Shown: positions 15,094 through 26,990 of the stretch, piece by piece
How the letters are laid out: every line of letters starts with the position of its first letter
How positions within the stretch are numbered: the stretch's first letter is position 1
Origin: Symbiodinium microadriaticum
Lineage: Eukaryota; Sar; Dinophyceae; Suessiales; Symbiodiniaceae
Length of the DNA stretch: 64,000 nt
Assembly (NCBI GenBank): GCA_001939145.1
Contig: LSRX01000536.1
Location: 62,478 to 126,477, forward strand
Direction: 5' to 3'
Made by a program: the position numbers and the translations under genes
The notes under the pieces: generated by a model
Told to the model about the DNA's origin: nothing
Databases searched by the model: none
The model's input: only the letters and a program-made list of their open reading frames with translations

Positions 15094-18032
15094 GAAGGGG
15101 GGCACCGGCCGCTCCCTGGCCCCACCGCATTTTGGAGTTATGGGGCTTTTCGCTCGCGGGATCAGGGGTCGTGGATCCCAAACCCTGGAGCCACCGCAGT
15201 TTCAGGTCGGGTCATACCCATCACCACCACCACCATCGCAACCATGACGAGCCATCGGCTGATGAACCGAAGCCGAGCCAGCACATCAGGACTGTTTACT
15301 GGTTCTGGATCTCGGGTTTGGGAAATTGTTGGGGTAAAGTGCCACTACGTGAAACGGTTACAGGTCTTGAGTTGAGGGTTTGCCTCCGGCTTGCTGAGGG
15401 TTTACTGTGTCAAGTTGGAGCTGGGGTTGCTCAGGCTTGTGCTTTTTGGGGGCTGACATTCCCATGATGGAACTGTTGTCTGAAGTGTCCAAGTGTTTGC
15501 GATTCTGCCCGACATGGAGCTTCCTTTGGCCGCTGTTGTTGGGGAGGGATTTAGGGTCTAGGATGCTAGCCACCGGATTGTGTATTTCTCCTTAATGGTT
15601 CAGGCCTACCACGCGGGCTTTCGGTGAGTGTCAAGTACGAAACTCTCAACCTCAAACGTCCAGCAACAAGCAGACAACAGACCCCTACTTCCCAAAGCCG
15701 AAACGCAAGAAGACTCGAAGATGCTTTCACGGCCTCCTTGCGTGGAAATAAAACTCAGGGATGACTCTGGGTCAATGCAACGTGGGGTGGGCTAACGTGC
15801 CGTCGTCGGCGCACTTGGATCCTCGCCCGGCTGCTAGAGCCCGAACCCCTACAGCCCAAGAAACGCCGACTAACGCCAAAAAACCTAAATCCTAAACCCC
15901 AAAGACCCTTAAAGCAAACCCCAAGGGCAATAAAGCCCCCAGAAGCAGGAGCGAGGAGCAATGGGGAGCCGTTGCTTCAAGAACCGTCTCCGGAGTCCGG
16001 CTGAAGGAAAGGGAATAATAGGGCCTGTGGGGTTTTTGGGTTTCGGGTTTAAGGTCTAGGGCCTAGGGGTTCGGCTTTGGTGGGGGCTTTAAGGGTCGAA
16101 CCTGAACCCTGTTCCGCTCAGTTTTGCAGGCCGGGAAGTTTGGATTTGGGCATTCAAGCTTAGGGTTTCGGGGCTGTAAGGTTTTCGGTTTTCTGGGTAA
16201 GAGCTCTGAGGCCTTCGCTCGGAGTTCTAGTGACTTTCTTGCATGTGCAAGAACCTACATTTAGGCATGTTTTCTTTTTTATTGTTGTGCTTTCTTCAAG
16301 CTTGTAATGTTCAGCGCTCTGATTTTGCAGCGCTGGATCTAGCTTCATGAAGCGCATGGCATTGCAAACTTACGTTTGTCGGGCCCAGGTCGTCGTAACG
16401 ACTGTGCGGCTTAGGGGTAGCGGATGGTTTTGGGCTTATGGCATAAGATTTCGGTGTTAAAGGCAAACTTAGAATTGTGGGCTAGGGTTCCCTGAACAGG
16501 CTCGGCTTTCTCTCAAGGCCTTACCAGAGTTGCTTCTCACGAAGCTTTAACATTCGGACATGAATTAGTGAAGTAGTCAAGAACTTGCAGGCGTAATACG
16601 CTTCATGCAAAAGGGCGCTAAGGCGTCAACGATGAAAGGTTTAGGGTGTCGGGACTTTGGTAAAGATTCAAGACTGACAGAAAGGGAGCCTTCGTGAGCT
16701 GCGCCGAAATGCGGACAGCGAAAGGAGCAGGTTTCAGGATTAATGAGCGTAGATGTTCTAAGTAAGTCGTACCAGGGACTTCGATGCCGTACGGCTTCAG
16801 CTGGAGGTTTTCGCGCGCAGCGACTGGCAGACAGGGTTTCCAAAACCAGCAGCAGTGATTGCAGCAGCTGACTGCCCATGAGTCTTCTGCCTTTCGCATG
16901 CCGATGATGCCGATGGTTCCCACTGCATCCCCAAGGGATGCTGTTTCACCTAGCATCAACTCGGACCTCAGCATCTGGCACTCGGAGAGTTCAGCGGTTG
17001 TCTGGTGCCCTGTTCGAAGGGTCTGGCAGGAAGCCGCAATCTAGTCCTAAGCAGTTTCATTAAGGGTTTAGGGCTGCGGATTGTCTGGCGGGTTGGAGGA
17101 TGATGGTATCGAGGTCTTAGGATTCGAACTTGGTTAGGATAGCTGGTACCTTGTCGCTGTGGTTGATGTATATGCAGAAAGCCGTCTGTGATTCCGGACG
17201 GTTAAACTTGCCAAGTAAGACTGAAACGTTTCATGCTACTGTAGAGACGGTTCCAAATAGTAGCATCGGCTGCTTCCAGTGGCTGCAAGTATTCAATCCA
17301 ATAAATAGCAGCAGTGCCATTCATCATCATCGCTATCATCATTCTGATCGTCAAAGTCATCACGGCCGCCACCGCCACACTCGTTGGTGGCAGTCACAGT
17401 GCTGGTCTCTTGCAGGGATTCTGCTATACGCTAAGTCATCGTTGCCATGACCGTCAGATCCCATCCCTTTCCAATCCCCATGCGCAACGCTGGACCTGTG
17501 GGCTTGCTCCTTTCACACTCCATGGCCTTTTTCCGCAGGCCGGCCATTCAAAGAGATGACAGCAGAGCACACACGGTCCTTCTATCTAGAGGCAGAAACC
17601 GCGACCGGAACCACTATGTAAGAGCCTGCATGGAGCTCGCCCCGTCACTGCCAAGCCCTCTTGAACAGCAATTGTCCGTTGCGGCGGAGCTCCTGACGCG
17701 ATGGCGGGACAAGGTTACATGCCATTAACAGGTGCCGCGGATGAAGAAGACCCGTCTTGGCCTAAGGTTGTAGTTTCAACGCAAGTTTGTCAAGAAACGT
17801 TTAGGACCGAGTTTGCGTAGGTTGAAGAAAAGATTGAAACCCTAACCTTGAGGATAGGGATCTGTCGTCAACATCTCTTGCTCCGTAATTCTTCCCTCTT
17901 TGGACTCGTCATGTCGTGGTCGTCCTGGCCGTGGTTGTGATGACAGTTGTGCTGTGTCGTTTCGTTTTTTCGTGACGTCATCGTCGTCTTCACACTACCG
18001 TAGCTCTCTGGCAGTGATCGCTGCTAGCTGCA

Positions 18033-18064
18033 TATATATATATATATATATATCTATCTATATA
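18033..18064 (+). repeat. (AT)n / (ATCT)n microsatellite
   Basis: An alternating AT run passes into ATCT units. Confidence 0.95.
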
Positions 18065-19034
18065 GATGTATGCGTTTTGGTTTTTTCTTCGAGGAACTTC
18101 TTATCGATTCCTCCTGTTGGCATTGCAGTTGTTCAGAGGGCCTTGGAGGTGAGAGAGATGTGTGGTTGTGAACAGGCCTGTTTTCAGCCCTTCGTTTCAG
18201 GATAGGTTGTTCAGAGTTGTGACTTTGGGGTGATTTTTTTGGGCTTAGCAAGGAGAAGAGGGGTATCCGATTCGAGATTGCTAGCACAGGCGGCAGGAGC
18301 GATGTGTTCCTTCTGATGTCACTGAGCATGATGCTTGATTGAATGGTTTTGATTGTTTTCGTTGACGACAGTGATAGCGACGAGGATGATGACAATGAGG
18401 GTCAACATAGGCATGCGTGATGGTGATGGTGATGTCTGCAAGTCGATAAGAAGGAAAACGGAGATGCAGGTGGTGCTGATGAATAGTACGATGTTGATGT
18501 TGATGAGTTGGTTGGGACGACGACAATTTGCAGGAGAAGGTGCTTTCGAGTTCAGGGGTTCAGGCTAGTATTAGCAGTGCATGTCTCCATCTCGACCCGT
18601 GAGGCACCGAGCTAGCGACTCCGCTCTCGTCGCCACGTGAGGCAGCACGAAGGGGGTCACCGAGCGAGCAGGAAGCATGGAGCAATAGAGGCACAGAAAC
18701 AGAAAGAGATGCGACATAGCGTTAGCCAGCTGGAGACGGAGACTGAGCGTGAGAACATTTTTGGAAGCCCGAGAGAACGCTGACAGACACAGGCGGACAG
18801 CGATAGACAAGCTTCGCGCCAAGGGACCGCCCTAAACCCGTTTGAAGCCTGGAAACCCGAAGCCCTAAACCTCGCCCGAGGACCAGGAACCTCGTCCAGG
18901 CTTGTCCGAGTGTGAGAGATGAAACCTTAGCCCTCAAGCCCTTGTCAGGAGCCACCTGGCCAATCAAGCGAAGACATCGCTGAGGACTGGCTCCTGAAGG
19001 TGGCGAGTGACACGGAGGCCGGTGCTGCAACGGT

Positions 19035-19168
19035 TAGGATTTAGGGCCTAGGGTTCAGGGTTTAAGGTTTAGAGTTTAGGGTGTAGGGCTTCGGGTTTTC
19101 AGGTTTAGACATTAGGTTTTTGGGCTTTGTGTTTTAAAGTTTAGGGTTTAGGGCTTAGGGTTTAAGTA
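19035..19168 (+). repeat. interstitial telomere-like block (TTTAGGG variants)
   Basis: A nearly continuous run of GGGTTTAGGG, GGGTTCAGGG, GGTTTAAGG and related heptamers. TTTAGGG is the telomere repeat of plants and is reported for dinoflagellates. Here it is degenerate and internal, as throughout 13-62 kb. Confidence 0.85.
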
Positions 19169-20434
19169 AGGTTTAGAAGCGCGCAAGAACCGCCTAGACA
19201 CCAGGTCCTCGTTGAGTCACAGAAGCTCGGTGCCGGCAAATCTGGCGCGGGGTTAAGCTGAAGGCCGAATGGCACGGAAGAGAAACCATGAGCCCAAGAG
19301 CATGAAGCCCAGGTTGCGAGACTGCTTGGGAGACTGGCACATGCGAGACCCGGTATCCTCGATCGAGTAGTGGTCGGGGCCCCAGCGAGCTCGGGGCAAC
19401 CCGAAGGCCCGAACGAACAGCCCGAAACCCCGAAGCCCGAAACCAAGCTGCTCTCGCCGAGCTTCACGTGCTACAGCTCTCCAAATCGAGACTCTACTGG
19501 AACTGCAGTGTGGACTCATTGATGGATTTCGTGGGTTTAAGAAGAAGTCCTGGGTGCAGGGTGCATGCTTCAAGGTTGCTAAGGGAGCCGGCAGGCCGAA
19601 GGACAAAGAGCCATGTTTGATTTGTCCCTGCAAGGCAGTTCCTTGGGGAGTCCCTTGCTTGGGAGCCCTTGGGGTTTCGGGTTTAGGGTTTACGTTCCCC
19701 TTGCGGGCCTAAATTTCGTGGGTCAAGTTCGGAGAGGTTTCAGTTTCAACACTCTACCCCACGCTTTTCTCTTTGGGCTTGCCTCACCCGGCTGGGCGGA
19801 AGTAGACCCGAAAACACGACTCAGGTCCCGAAGCCCTCAAAGAGTGCCGTAAGCCCAGCAGAGCCCGAAAATCTCCACACCCCAAGCAGCATGATCCAAC
19901 AAAGCTCGAAAAAGCAAAGGAAGACCAGGCCCCGAAGCCCTCAACACCAGAAGTGCACCAAATCTGAAACCCGAGAAGCTCTAAACCCAAAAGCACCCAA
20001 CCCCGTAATCTCAGAAGACCCAGGCTTAGAAACCCTTAGCATGGGAAGCCCGATGAAACCCTACAAAAGACCCGTCAGAGATACAGCAAGAATCATGAAA
20101 CTTAAACGCACCCCTAAACCCAAGCCCAAACCGCCCAAGACCCTGCAACCTTAAACTCGAAGCCCTAGAAAGTACCAGGCTTTGGAGAAGAACATCGTTG
20201 CCACGCAGCAGGCGCGCCCCGCGGTGACTGCGCCGGTCGAGTCGACAAGGCCACATCCTCGCGCAGATCTTGTTTTACTTTAGGGTATACTTATAAGGGT
20301 GCTTGTAAAGGTTAGGGTTTGAGTTCTGGGGTTTCGGGTTTCCAGTCTAGAGTCGAGTTGGTTGATTTAGGCGGTGCAGATGAAAGGGGCATTGTAGCTT
20401 TTAGGATTTCGGGCTTCTCGGGGTTCTGCTGCAG

Positions 20435-20560
20435 GTGTCCTCGGCACCATCACCACTTGTCATTATCATTACCACTACCACCATAACCAACAACATCATC
20501 AGAATTGTCATCACCACGAGCGACCCTTGCAGCATGACCTCATCACCAGCGTCACCAAAG
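20435..20560 (+). repeat. degenerate CAT/CAC/ATC trinucleotide-rich tract
   Basis: Imperfect CATCACCAC / CATTATCATT / ACCACCATAACC repeats. The frame across it is a by-product of the repeat. Confidence 0.8.
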
Positions 20561-20867
20561 TCGTCATCACCATTGTCAGCATCATCGCTTCTATTACCAA
20601 AAATTGCCGCGCCTTACGCATTTTTAGCATCAGCCTTGTCATTCCACAGTTGCTTCATGACTGCAGGATTTAATGTACTCTGGCCGCACGGACTCCATCG
20701 AAAAGATGCGTGCCACCGTACATGTTCGCAGCTGTGCACACATATATAGAAACACAGATAGTCGCAGCTGCAGACATGTGTGCATGCACAATAGACAAAC
20801 AAAACGAACATGTACAGTATGCATGTGCAAGATTCAAGAGACATACCTACATCACATCTGCCTGCTC

Positions 20868-21400
20868 ATCTTTCTGTCCGTCCATTTGGCTGTCTACCTA
20901 GCTGATCCTGCCTGTCTGTCTACCTACCTATCTGTCTGTCGATCTATGTGCCTATCTTATCTTATCTCTCTCTCCTCTATCTTACCTACCTGTCTTATCT
21001 ATCTTAGTGTCTTAGTATTTATCTATCCACCTACCTACCTACCTACCTACCTGCCTGCCTGCCTGCCTGCCTGCCTACCTACCTACCTGCCTACCTGCCA
21101 CCTGCCTACCTGCCTACCTGCCTACCTGCCTACCTGCCTCTGCCTGCTGCCTGCCTGCCTACCCTACCCTACCCTACCCTACCCTACCCTACCCTACCCT
21201 ACCCCTTCCCTACCCCTACCCCTACCCTACCCTGCCCTGCCCTGCCCTGCCCTGCCCTGCCCTGCCCTGCCCTGCCCTGCCCTACCCTACCCTACCCTAC
21301 CCTACCCTCCTGCCTACCGACCGGTCTCCTACCCATCTACCTATCTACCTGCCTACCTACCTTTCCCAGCTAGCTATCTGTCTATCCATCCACTATAGAA
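20868..21400 (+). repeat. compound CTAC/CTGC tetranucleotide and CCCTA/CCCTG pentanucleotide array
   Basis: CTGT/CTAT/CTAC/CTGC tetramers (about 20910-21150) are followed by a run of CCCTA pentamers (about 21160-21235), then CCCTG pentamers (about 21235-21285), then CCCTA again (to about 21310) and tetramers. The 241-codon frame across it is a simple-repeat artefact. Confidence 0.9.
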
Positions 21401-21502
21401 GCCTGAATAGTTGCCAACAAGCTAGGGACGCAACCAAAGCTGGCGACTGCGCCCTGTTGTGATTATTCTTTTGGAGACCCCAAACCTTTGTTCCGTTTAC
21501 AA

Positions 21503-21594
21503 GGTCCCCCTGCGTGGGCTGTTGGATTCACGGATCTATGAATAATAGTAGGTCCCCCTAGGTCGGCTGTTGGATTCACGGATCTATGAAGAAT
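21503..21594 (+). repeat. 48-bp tandem duplication
   Basis: GGTCCCCCT...GGCTGTTGGATTCACG...TATGAATAAT is repeated at a spacing of 48 bp, with a few differences just after the first nine bases and one near the end. Confidence 0.9.
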
Positions 21595-21658
21595 CAGCTT
21601 CAGATGTTTAGCGGTTTAGCGCTTGGTTTTTCTACTTCTTCCCGGAGTTTGTCAGCGT

Positions 21659-21845
21659 AGTCGCGCGCGCGCGCGTGTGTGTGTGTATACATACATACAT
21701 ACATACATACATACGTACGTACGTACGTACGTACATACATACATACATACATACATACATAGATACATACATGCATAGATACATACATGCATAGATACAT
21801 ACATGCATAGATACATACATACATACATACATACATACATAAATG
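21659..21845 (+). repeat. compound (CG)n(TG)n(ATAC)n(GTAC)n microsatellite
   Basis: A CG run, a TG run, ATAC tetramers, GTAC tetramers, then ATAC/ATGC/ATAG tetramers. Long frames through it on the minus strand (Tyr/Met/Cys/Val repeats) are artefacts. Confidence 0.95.
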
Positions 21846-21904
21846 TGTATACATACGTAAAGATGATTATATGAATTACCTGTGTATATACACATGTACA
21901 CGCA

Positions 21905-21923
21905 CCCACACACACACACACAC
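21905..21923 (+). repeat. (CA)n microsatellite
   Basis: A short CA dinucleotide run after the compound array. Confidence 0.9.
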
Positions 21924-21929
21924 ATGTAT

Positions 21930-24900
21930 GCGTGTTTGTGCGCACGGGGACCGTCAGTCTTTGCGTGCATCCCCGGGTGTCATTCTGAAGTTGTAGTACG
22001 CTCCTCAACTCAACTCAACAATTCCGTTCCGGAACTCGCCACCCGGCCTTCCAGGGCTCCAGCCCTCAATGCTCCGCCGCATCCTGAGCCCCGTGCTGAG
22101 AACCAGAGCCCGAACGAGAATCCCAGCAAGACACAAGGGCACCCCTATGCCCCAACCCCCGTGTAACCCTAGTGGAAAGCTTTTGGACCTTCTTTTTGCC
22201 CCTAAAGGAACCTCTTTGTAGTGGATCCCTTGAAGGCTCCTACAAACCCTTAAGGCTTCCCTTTAGAGGGATCCCCAGCTTTCACCAGGGGGACTGGCAT
22301 CCTCGGATCGGGCGGGGGAGCTGCGCCGTCGGCCGAGAAACCTTCGGCAGAAAAGGCTGCTGGAGGCCCTCTTGGGGTTTAGGGTTTAAAAGCTTGGGGC
22401 ATGGAGTTTAGGGTTCAGGGCTTTGGGTTTAAGCTTTGGGATTTGGCGATTTTAGGGGTTCTTGGGGTTGGTGGAGATTGTAAAAACAGCTAGTGGAGAC
22501 CATTTCCATTTTCTAACCATGCCCCACCCCTAGCACCCAAACCATAACAACCTATACCTCAACCCTAGCCCGACCGAAAGACCCATAGTAAGATAAGACC
22601 CGAAGAACCCGTACTAAGGAACCATGCCCAACCCCATAGCAAGTAGCCTATGCAACCCCATAGACCAACACCCATATACAAAACCCATAATACCCAACCC
22701 AAAACCCCTAACCCTAGAACACGGAAATGGTCTTCTAAAAACATATCTAAAATAGGAATAAGATTTAGGGATAGAGTAACACTACAACATAGTTCTAATC
22801 TGTAACAGCTTAAGGATTACAACTACATTGTACTTATGAATGCATTATCCTATATAGTGAAGCATATATGGTGTCTGCGGTCGTTGCTTTGGGTTCGGCA
22901 ATATCCATGATAATTCTGTCCTTGTGCTTACCAAAAAGCATAAAGTAACCTTCCAAAAAATCATTATTCATTAGCAATTGATGGACGTGATTGATTACTT
23001 TATCTATATCGGGTTTAGGTTTCTCGGGTTGAAAGGCTGTGGTTCTGGTATTTCCTCTTCATCGACAAGATTACAAGGAAACTGGGTGTTTAATCGTGTG
23101 GGTATTTCCCTTTTAGCTTTTCTTCTAGAATCAACCTTATCTTGTTATACATATTTTATTAGAATTGACCATTTCCATGTTCCAGGGTTCGGGATGTCAG
23201 GTTGGGTGTTATGGGTTTTCTATGGGGGTGTTGGTTTATGGGGTTGAGTATGCTATTTTCCTTCTGTGTGGGTTTTCATCTGGTTCCATCATTTGGTCCT
23301 TACTATGTGAGGGTTCAGGGTTCCCACTAAGGGGCTATAAGGTCAACTACGAGGTTTTCTATGAGGGGTTCTCTCAGGCTTTAGGCCGTGCAAGGACCGG
23401 TCTTGGAGGTTTTGGGCTTTGCGGGGTTTTTGTAGCTTTGGGTTTTTGTGGTTTTGATGTTCGAAATGTTTGGGGCTTTGTTGCTTGCGGGTTTTGGAAG
23501 TTTGACGTTTGACATGTGGGAGTGTGCGGCTTAGGTAGGGTTTAGAGCCGCTCAGCACCGAGGGATGGGGGGTAGGGCTAAAGTTGAATGCCGGGCTTTG
23601 TTGGTTGAGGATTCGCTTGGTTGAAGCAACCCTAAACTGAAAGAGCCCTCGGCCTTAAGCCCTAAGCCTAACCCTCGCGGTGCCTCGACTGGTTGCCCTG
23701 TCGAACGAGTACTTTCGTTTTCAAGCTGGTCTGTAGTAGGACCTATTGTAGGGGCCTAGATAATTAGCAATACCCCCTAAACCCAATTTTAATTATTGAG
23801 GCACCTACATGAGGCACCTATATGAGGCCGGGCAGTCAACAATCACTCCGACCAGGTGCAGCCGGCAAAAGGCCGGCCCCGACTATGCAGCATCTGGGCT
23901 ATTTATGGGTCTAGGCGGGCGTGGTCTTGTTGAGGCGATGGGTTTAAAGGGCCTTCCAGGACTCCAGGCCGCCCAGATTGCAGCCCTCAGCATCTACGGA
24001 TTTGAGGTTCCACTTCCACCCGGCCTCAACCTGAAGCCCAAGCCTAACCCTTTTTTCCAACCTGTGACAGTCCAAAACCCCCGTGCACCAGATGCTTTCA
24101 GATCCTAGATCCTGGCCATTCCGATTCCGATCTTTCGATCCCCTACTCCTAGCCTTCACCAGATGTCAAACAGCAAACCCTGCATCCTCATCTCTCCAAC
24201 TCCTTCACCTATATACCCTGAAACCTGCGAAGCTCGCCTTGGGGTTTGCCCTCTTAGCAGAGGCAGGATGTAAGGTTAAGGGTTTCTTAATGACAAGGCC
24301 CGGTGTTCCACCCTCGCATGCACCAGAATTGCAGAACCAGGTTCTCTGCGTTCGTTTACGTGGCGGATGAGGAGGAAGGAGTAGCCAAGCTCGACGTGCT
24401 CCGTTTAGGCCATGCCAGGGCTGAGAATGTGGGCTACTAGGCTTCGGCTGTTGAAAGTTTGTTGTTTAGGAGCGTGGACTACCATGTAGCCCCCAAGGTT
24501 CCTGGGTGTCGGGTGTAGGTTACACTCATATGAATCCCTGAGCCCCAAACCGAAAACACTAAGTCCTTAACATAAAGGGTTTAATGCAGTAACAGAACTA
24601 GTATCAAGTTATACTTATGCAATTATTAAACAAGAAAATCATAATCCTGAAACCCCAACCCTTGTCCGAGTGTGAGCGCCGGAACCCTTGAACTACCGGA
24701 GCTCGTGCTCGTGGCCCTACTAGGCAGTCATTTCAATTTTCTTCAGAGCCTTGCAATTTCCAACCACGGTCAACCCGGGAACCCAAAAACCATCCACCAA
24801 GCAAATCTCGCGAGCAGTGACACGAGCGGTTTTACCAATTGTAGCGCACTTCAGTGGCCCCGCGCCGCACCCGGTATCGCGAGCCGGTGGAACCCGCCCC

Positions 24901-25440
24901 GGCCCGTGCCACATCCCTACATTCGCGACTTCCGTGCACACCGGTGTAACCCCCCCGGCTGCACGCCACGCCGCACCGCGGAATGCAGAAACCAGAGCTC
25001 GTTTCTGCCAGGCGATCAGTCCAGGGAGTCCCGGGTGAAGTGGATCACGACGGACTGCTGCACGATGGCTGTTGTTCCTCGGGGGTATCATTTGAGGAAG
25101 CTTCAATGCGAAAGCAGGGTATCAGAGAGAGCTTACAGGAGTTTTGGGATGCTCCCTTCCTCTTTCTCTTGTGTAGCAACACATATAGTCAGTATATGTG
25201 TTTACAGTCGAATCTGCTGTGGTCTGTGATGTGGCTGACAGGCCACTGCGCATGCGTATGGCAAACATGAACGTGCATAAACACCGGGGCGAAGAGCGTA
25301 AAAATCAAACTGCAAATAAACAAATGCATAAGTGCATGCATAAAGAAACCGAATGCAGCAATGCATAAATGCACAAATGAACAACTATACAGCTCAATAC
25401 GAAAATAACTAAACATATGACAATCATATACATGCGTGTT
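21930..25440. other. gene-poor region with telomere-like blocks and AT-rich islands
   Basis: C-rich telomere-like segments lie at about 22520-22720 and 23630-23680. G-rich ones lie at about 22370-22470 and 23170-23540. AT-rich islands lie at about 22720-23000, 23740-23830 and 24540-24650. A distinctly GC-rich island (about 24800-25060) is open in three frames (24672-25229 and 24751-25038 plus, 24720-25106 minus). The minus-strand reading has plausible protein composition, but none can be chosen. Confidence 0.5.
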
Positions 25441-25445
25441 TATCT

Positions 25446-25464
25446 ATATATATATATATATATA
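25446..25464 (+). repeat. (TA)n microsatellite
   Basis: An alternating TA run, followed by short CA and TG-rich sequence. Confidence 0.9.
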
Positions 25465-25849
25465 CACACAGATGTGTAAGCATGTGCGCCTGCATCTGTA
25501 TATGATGCATGCATGGATGTGTGCATGTTTGTTTGGTTGTTTGTCTGTATGTGTGCATGTATGCGATTTGAAGGTTCATGATGTTTGATTCTCTGTGATG
25601 TGACAGAAGCTGCTTCAGAGTTTAACGCTTTGGGGTCCTTGAGGCTAGGGCAGGGGCAGGCGGGGTCAGGGTGGCAGCTAGAGTCAGCCAGAGGGCCCAT
25701 CGCCTAAAAGCTCGGAAGAAGGAATCAAGAGACTCGTGCTAGGACGCCTCTGGCAAGGCGTCTTTGGCAGCAAGATTTGCCTGTTGGCGTCCCAAGATCA
25801 CTTGAACCTGAAGGTTTGCGGAAGCCGCGGTGGGCAAGACCTACCGTGG

Positions 25850-25853
25850 CAGC

Positions 25854-25915
<62 letters not shown>

Positions 25916-25949
25916 TAGTCGTCGTCGTCGTCGTCGTCGTCGTCGTAGC
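25850..25949 (+). repeat. (AGT)n(AGC)n(CGT)n trinucleotide array
   Basis: Three successive trinucleotide blocks: AGT, then AGC, then CGT. A shorter ATC run follows at 26038-26075. Poly-Val/Ala or poly-Ser frames over it are artefacts. Confidence 0.95.
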
Positions 25950-26186
25950 AGTGGAAACTACTACTCATCCGCACAATTGAGCATCTTCATAACAAAGTTG
26001 CAGTTGAGCCCGTCAATAAAACATCACCGGGAGGCAAAATCATCATCATCATCATCGTCGTCAGCATCATCACAATTGTTTCAAGCCCTGCCTTGATACC
26101 GCGAGCCACAGCAGTCGCACCAGTTGGGACAACCACAAGAGTTGCAGATCAGTTGCATCGCTACCATGTATGGCAAATGTCGGTTT

Positions 26187-26477
26187 TCAGTGATGACGGC
26201 ACGCTACCGATGAGGTGGTTTCGCTTTTTGTGTCGATGAAAGTAATCCGTCCGTTGAACGGAAGGCCAGCCAAATCTTCGAGCACGCCGAGGGCACGCTC
26301 CATTTCGGGCCTGGGGACGGTGCGAAGCAGATCCTGGTGCATTAGCTGACATTGGGGTAACGCGTTTTGGAGCGGAAGCTTTGAGACATAGGGGCATAAA
26401 GCCATTTCAGAGTTCAGGCTGCAAGCAATGGCGCAGGCACCGATCTTTCCACCAGGCCCCAACCATAAAAACCCCAA
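26187..26477 (-). CDS. exon-like minus-strand frame, unknown protein
   Basis: An open frame of 96 codons with well-mixed protein composition, for example LPQCQLMHQDLLRTVPRPEM followed by ERALGVLEDLAGLPFNGRIT. The start in the frame is weak, so it is more likely an exon than a whole gene. Another minus-strand frame of similar quality (26724-26990) lies just upstream in the direction of reading, which would fit one split gene. No family is recognised. Confidence 0.3.
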   Translation of the reverse strand: MGFLWLGPGGKIGACAIACSLNSEMALCPYVSKLPLQNALPQCQLMHQDLLRTVPRPEMERALGVLEDLAGLPFNGRITFIDTKSETTSSVACRHH

Positions 26478-26723
26478 TCACATGGAGCGGTCCGAGCCTC
26501 GAGAATAGAAATCCACAACCCTGAGCTTTTGCAGGTTGACGAGGAGACAGCACATCTTGAAGGTTCTGAAAGCCCCAAAGCCCCAAACCCTGGCGGTGCC
26601 TAGTTGATGAGATAAACCCTCAAACCTTGAAAGTGCCCGGAATTGCTGCACATGTGCTTTCTGAGAGCAGAGCTCCAAGAGAATGTTTTGGTTACACATT
26701 CGGACCCCTAAAAGTCTGAGCCT

Positions 26724-26990
26724 TCAACCCAGGTGCATTTGCAACGCAACGACAACTGGTCTTCCATTCTTGACTTCGGCGTGATGCTCAAAGAGGACGG
26801 CTTGGTGTGACCCGGCAGCACTATGGCCCGATGGGAGCGGCACTAGGAACCAGAAAGGCTTACTCAGCTTACTGATCTTCACACTGTGGAGACTTGTAGC
26901 ATCCCGACTACTCCGCGTAAGTTCTCTGATGTGCAGGAAATCATCATTCGGCATGTTGACTGGGCAGTAGGTGATCAGAAACCGGAACAA
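26724..26990 (-). CDS. exon-like minus-strand frame, unknown protein
   Basis: 88 codons opening at TTG rather than ATG, with mixed composition such as ITYCPVNMPNDDFLHIRELT and HHAEVKNGRPVVVALQMHLG. It shares the strand with 26187-26477. No conserved motif is recognised, and it may be an exon of the same unknown gene. Confidence 0.3.
   Translation of the reverse strand: MFRFLITYCPVNMPNDDFLHIRELTRSSRDATSLHSVKISKLSKPFWFLVPLPSGHSAAGSHQAVLFEHHAEVKNGRPVVVALQMHLG

Larger units (their letters stand above)
15100..20430. other. repeat-laden gene-poor region
   Basis: It alternates C-rich (CCCTAAACCC-type) blocks at about 15840-15930, 18830-18890 and 19800-20160 with G-rich (TTTAGGG-type) blocks at about 15990-16200 and 19030-19170. 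Copies of a CAT/GAT trinucleotide-rich sequence occur near 15210-15260, 17310-17380 and 18360-18510 (reverse sense), and an AT microsatellite lies at 18033-18064. A minus-strand open frame at 16618-16974 has mixed composition, but I cannot support it as a gene. No RNA gene was seen. Confidence 0.55.

Noticed and set aside
20673..21398. 241-codon frame rich in Leu, Pro, Thr and Tyr
   Set aside because: Translation of tetra- and pentanucleotide simple repeats.
24672..25229. 185-codon plus-strand frame in a GC-rich island
   Set aside because: Three frames over the same bases are open, as expected from high GC alone, and none has a recognisable motif.
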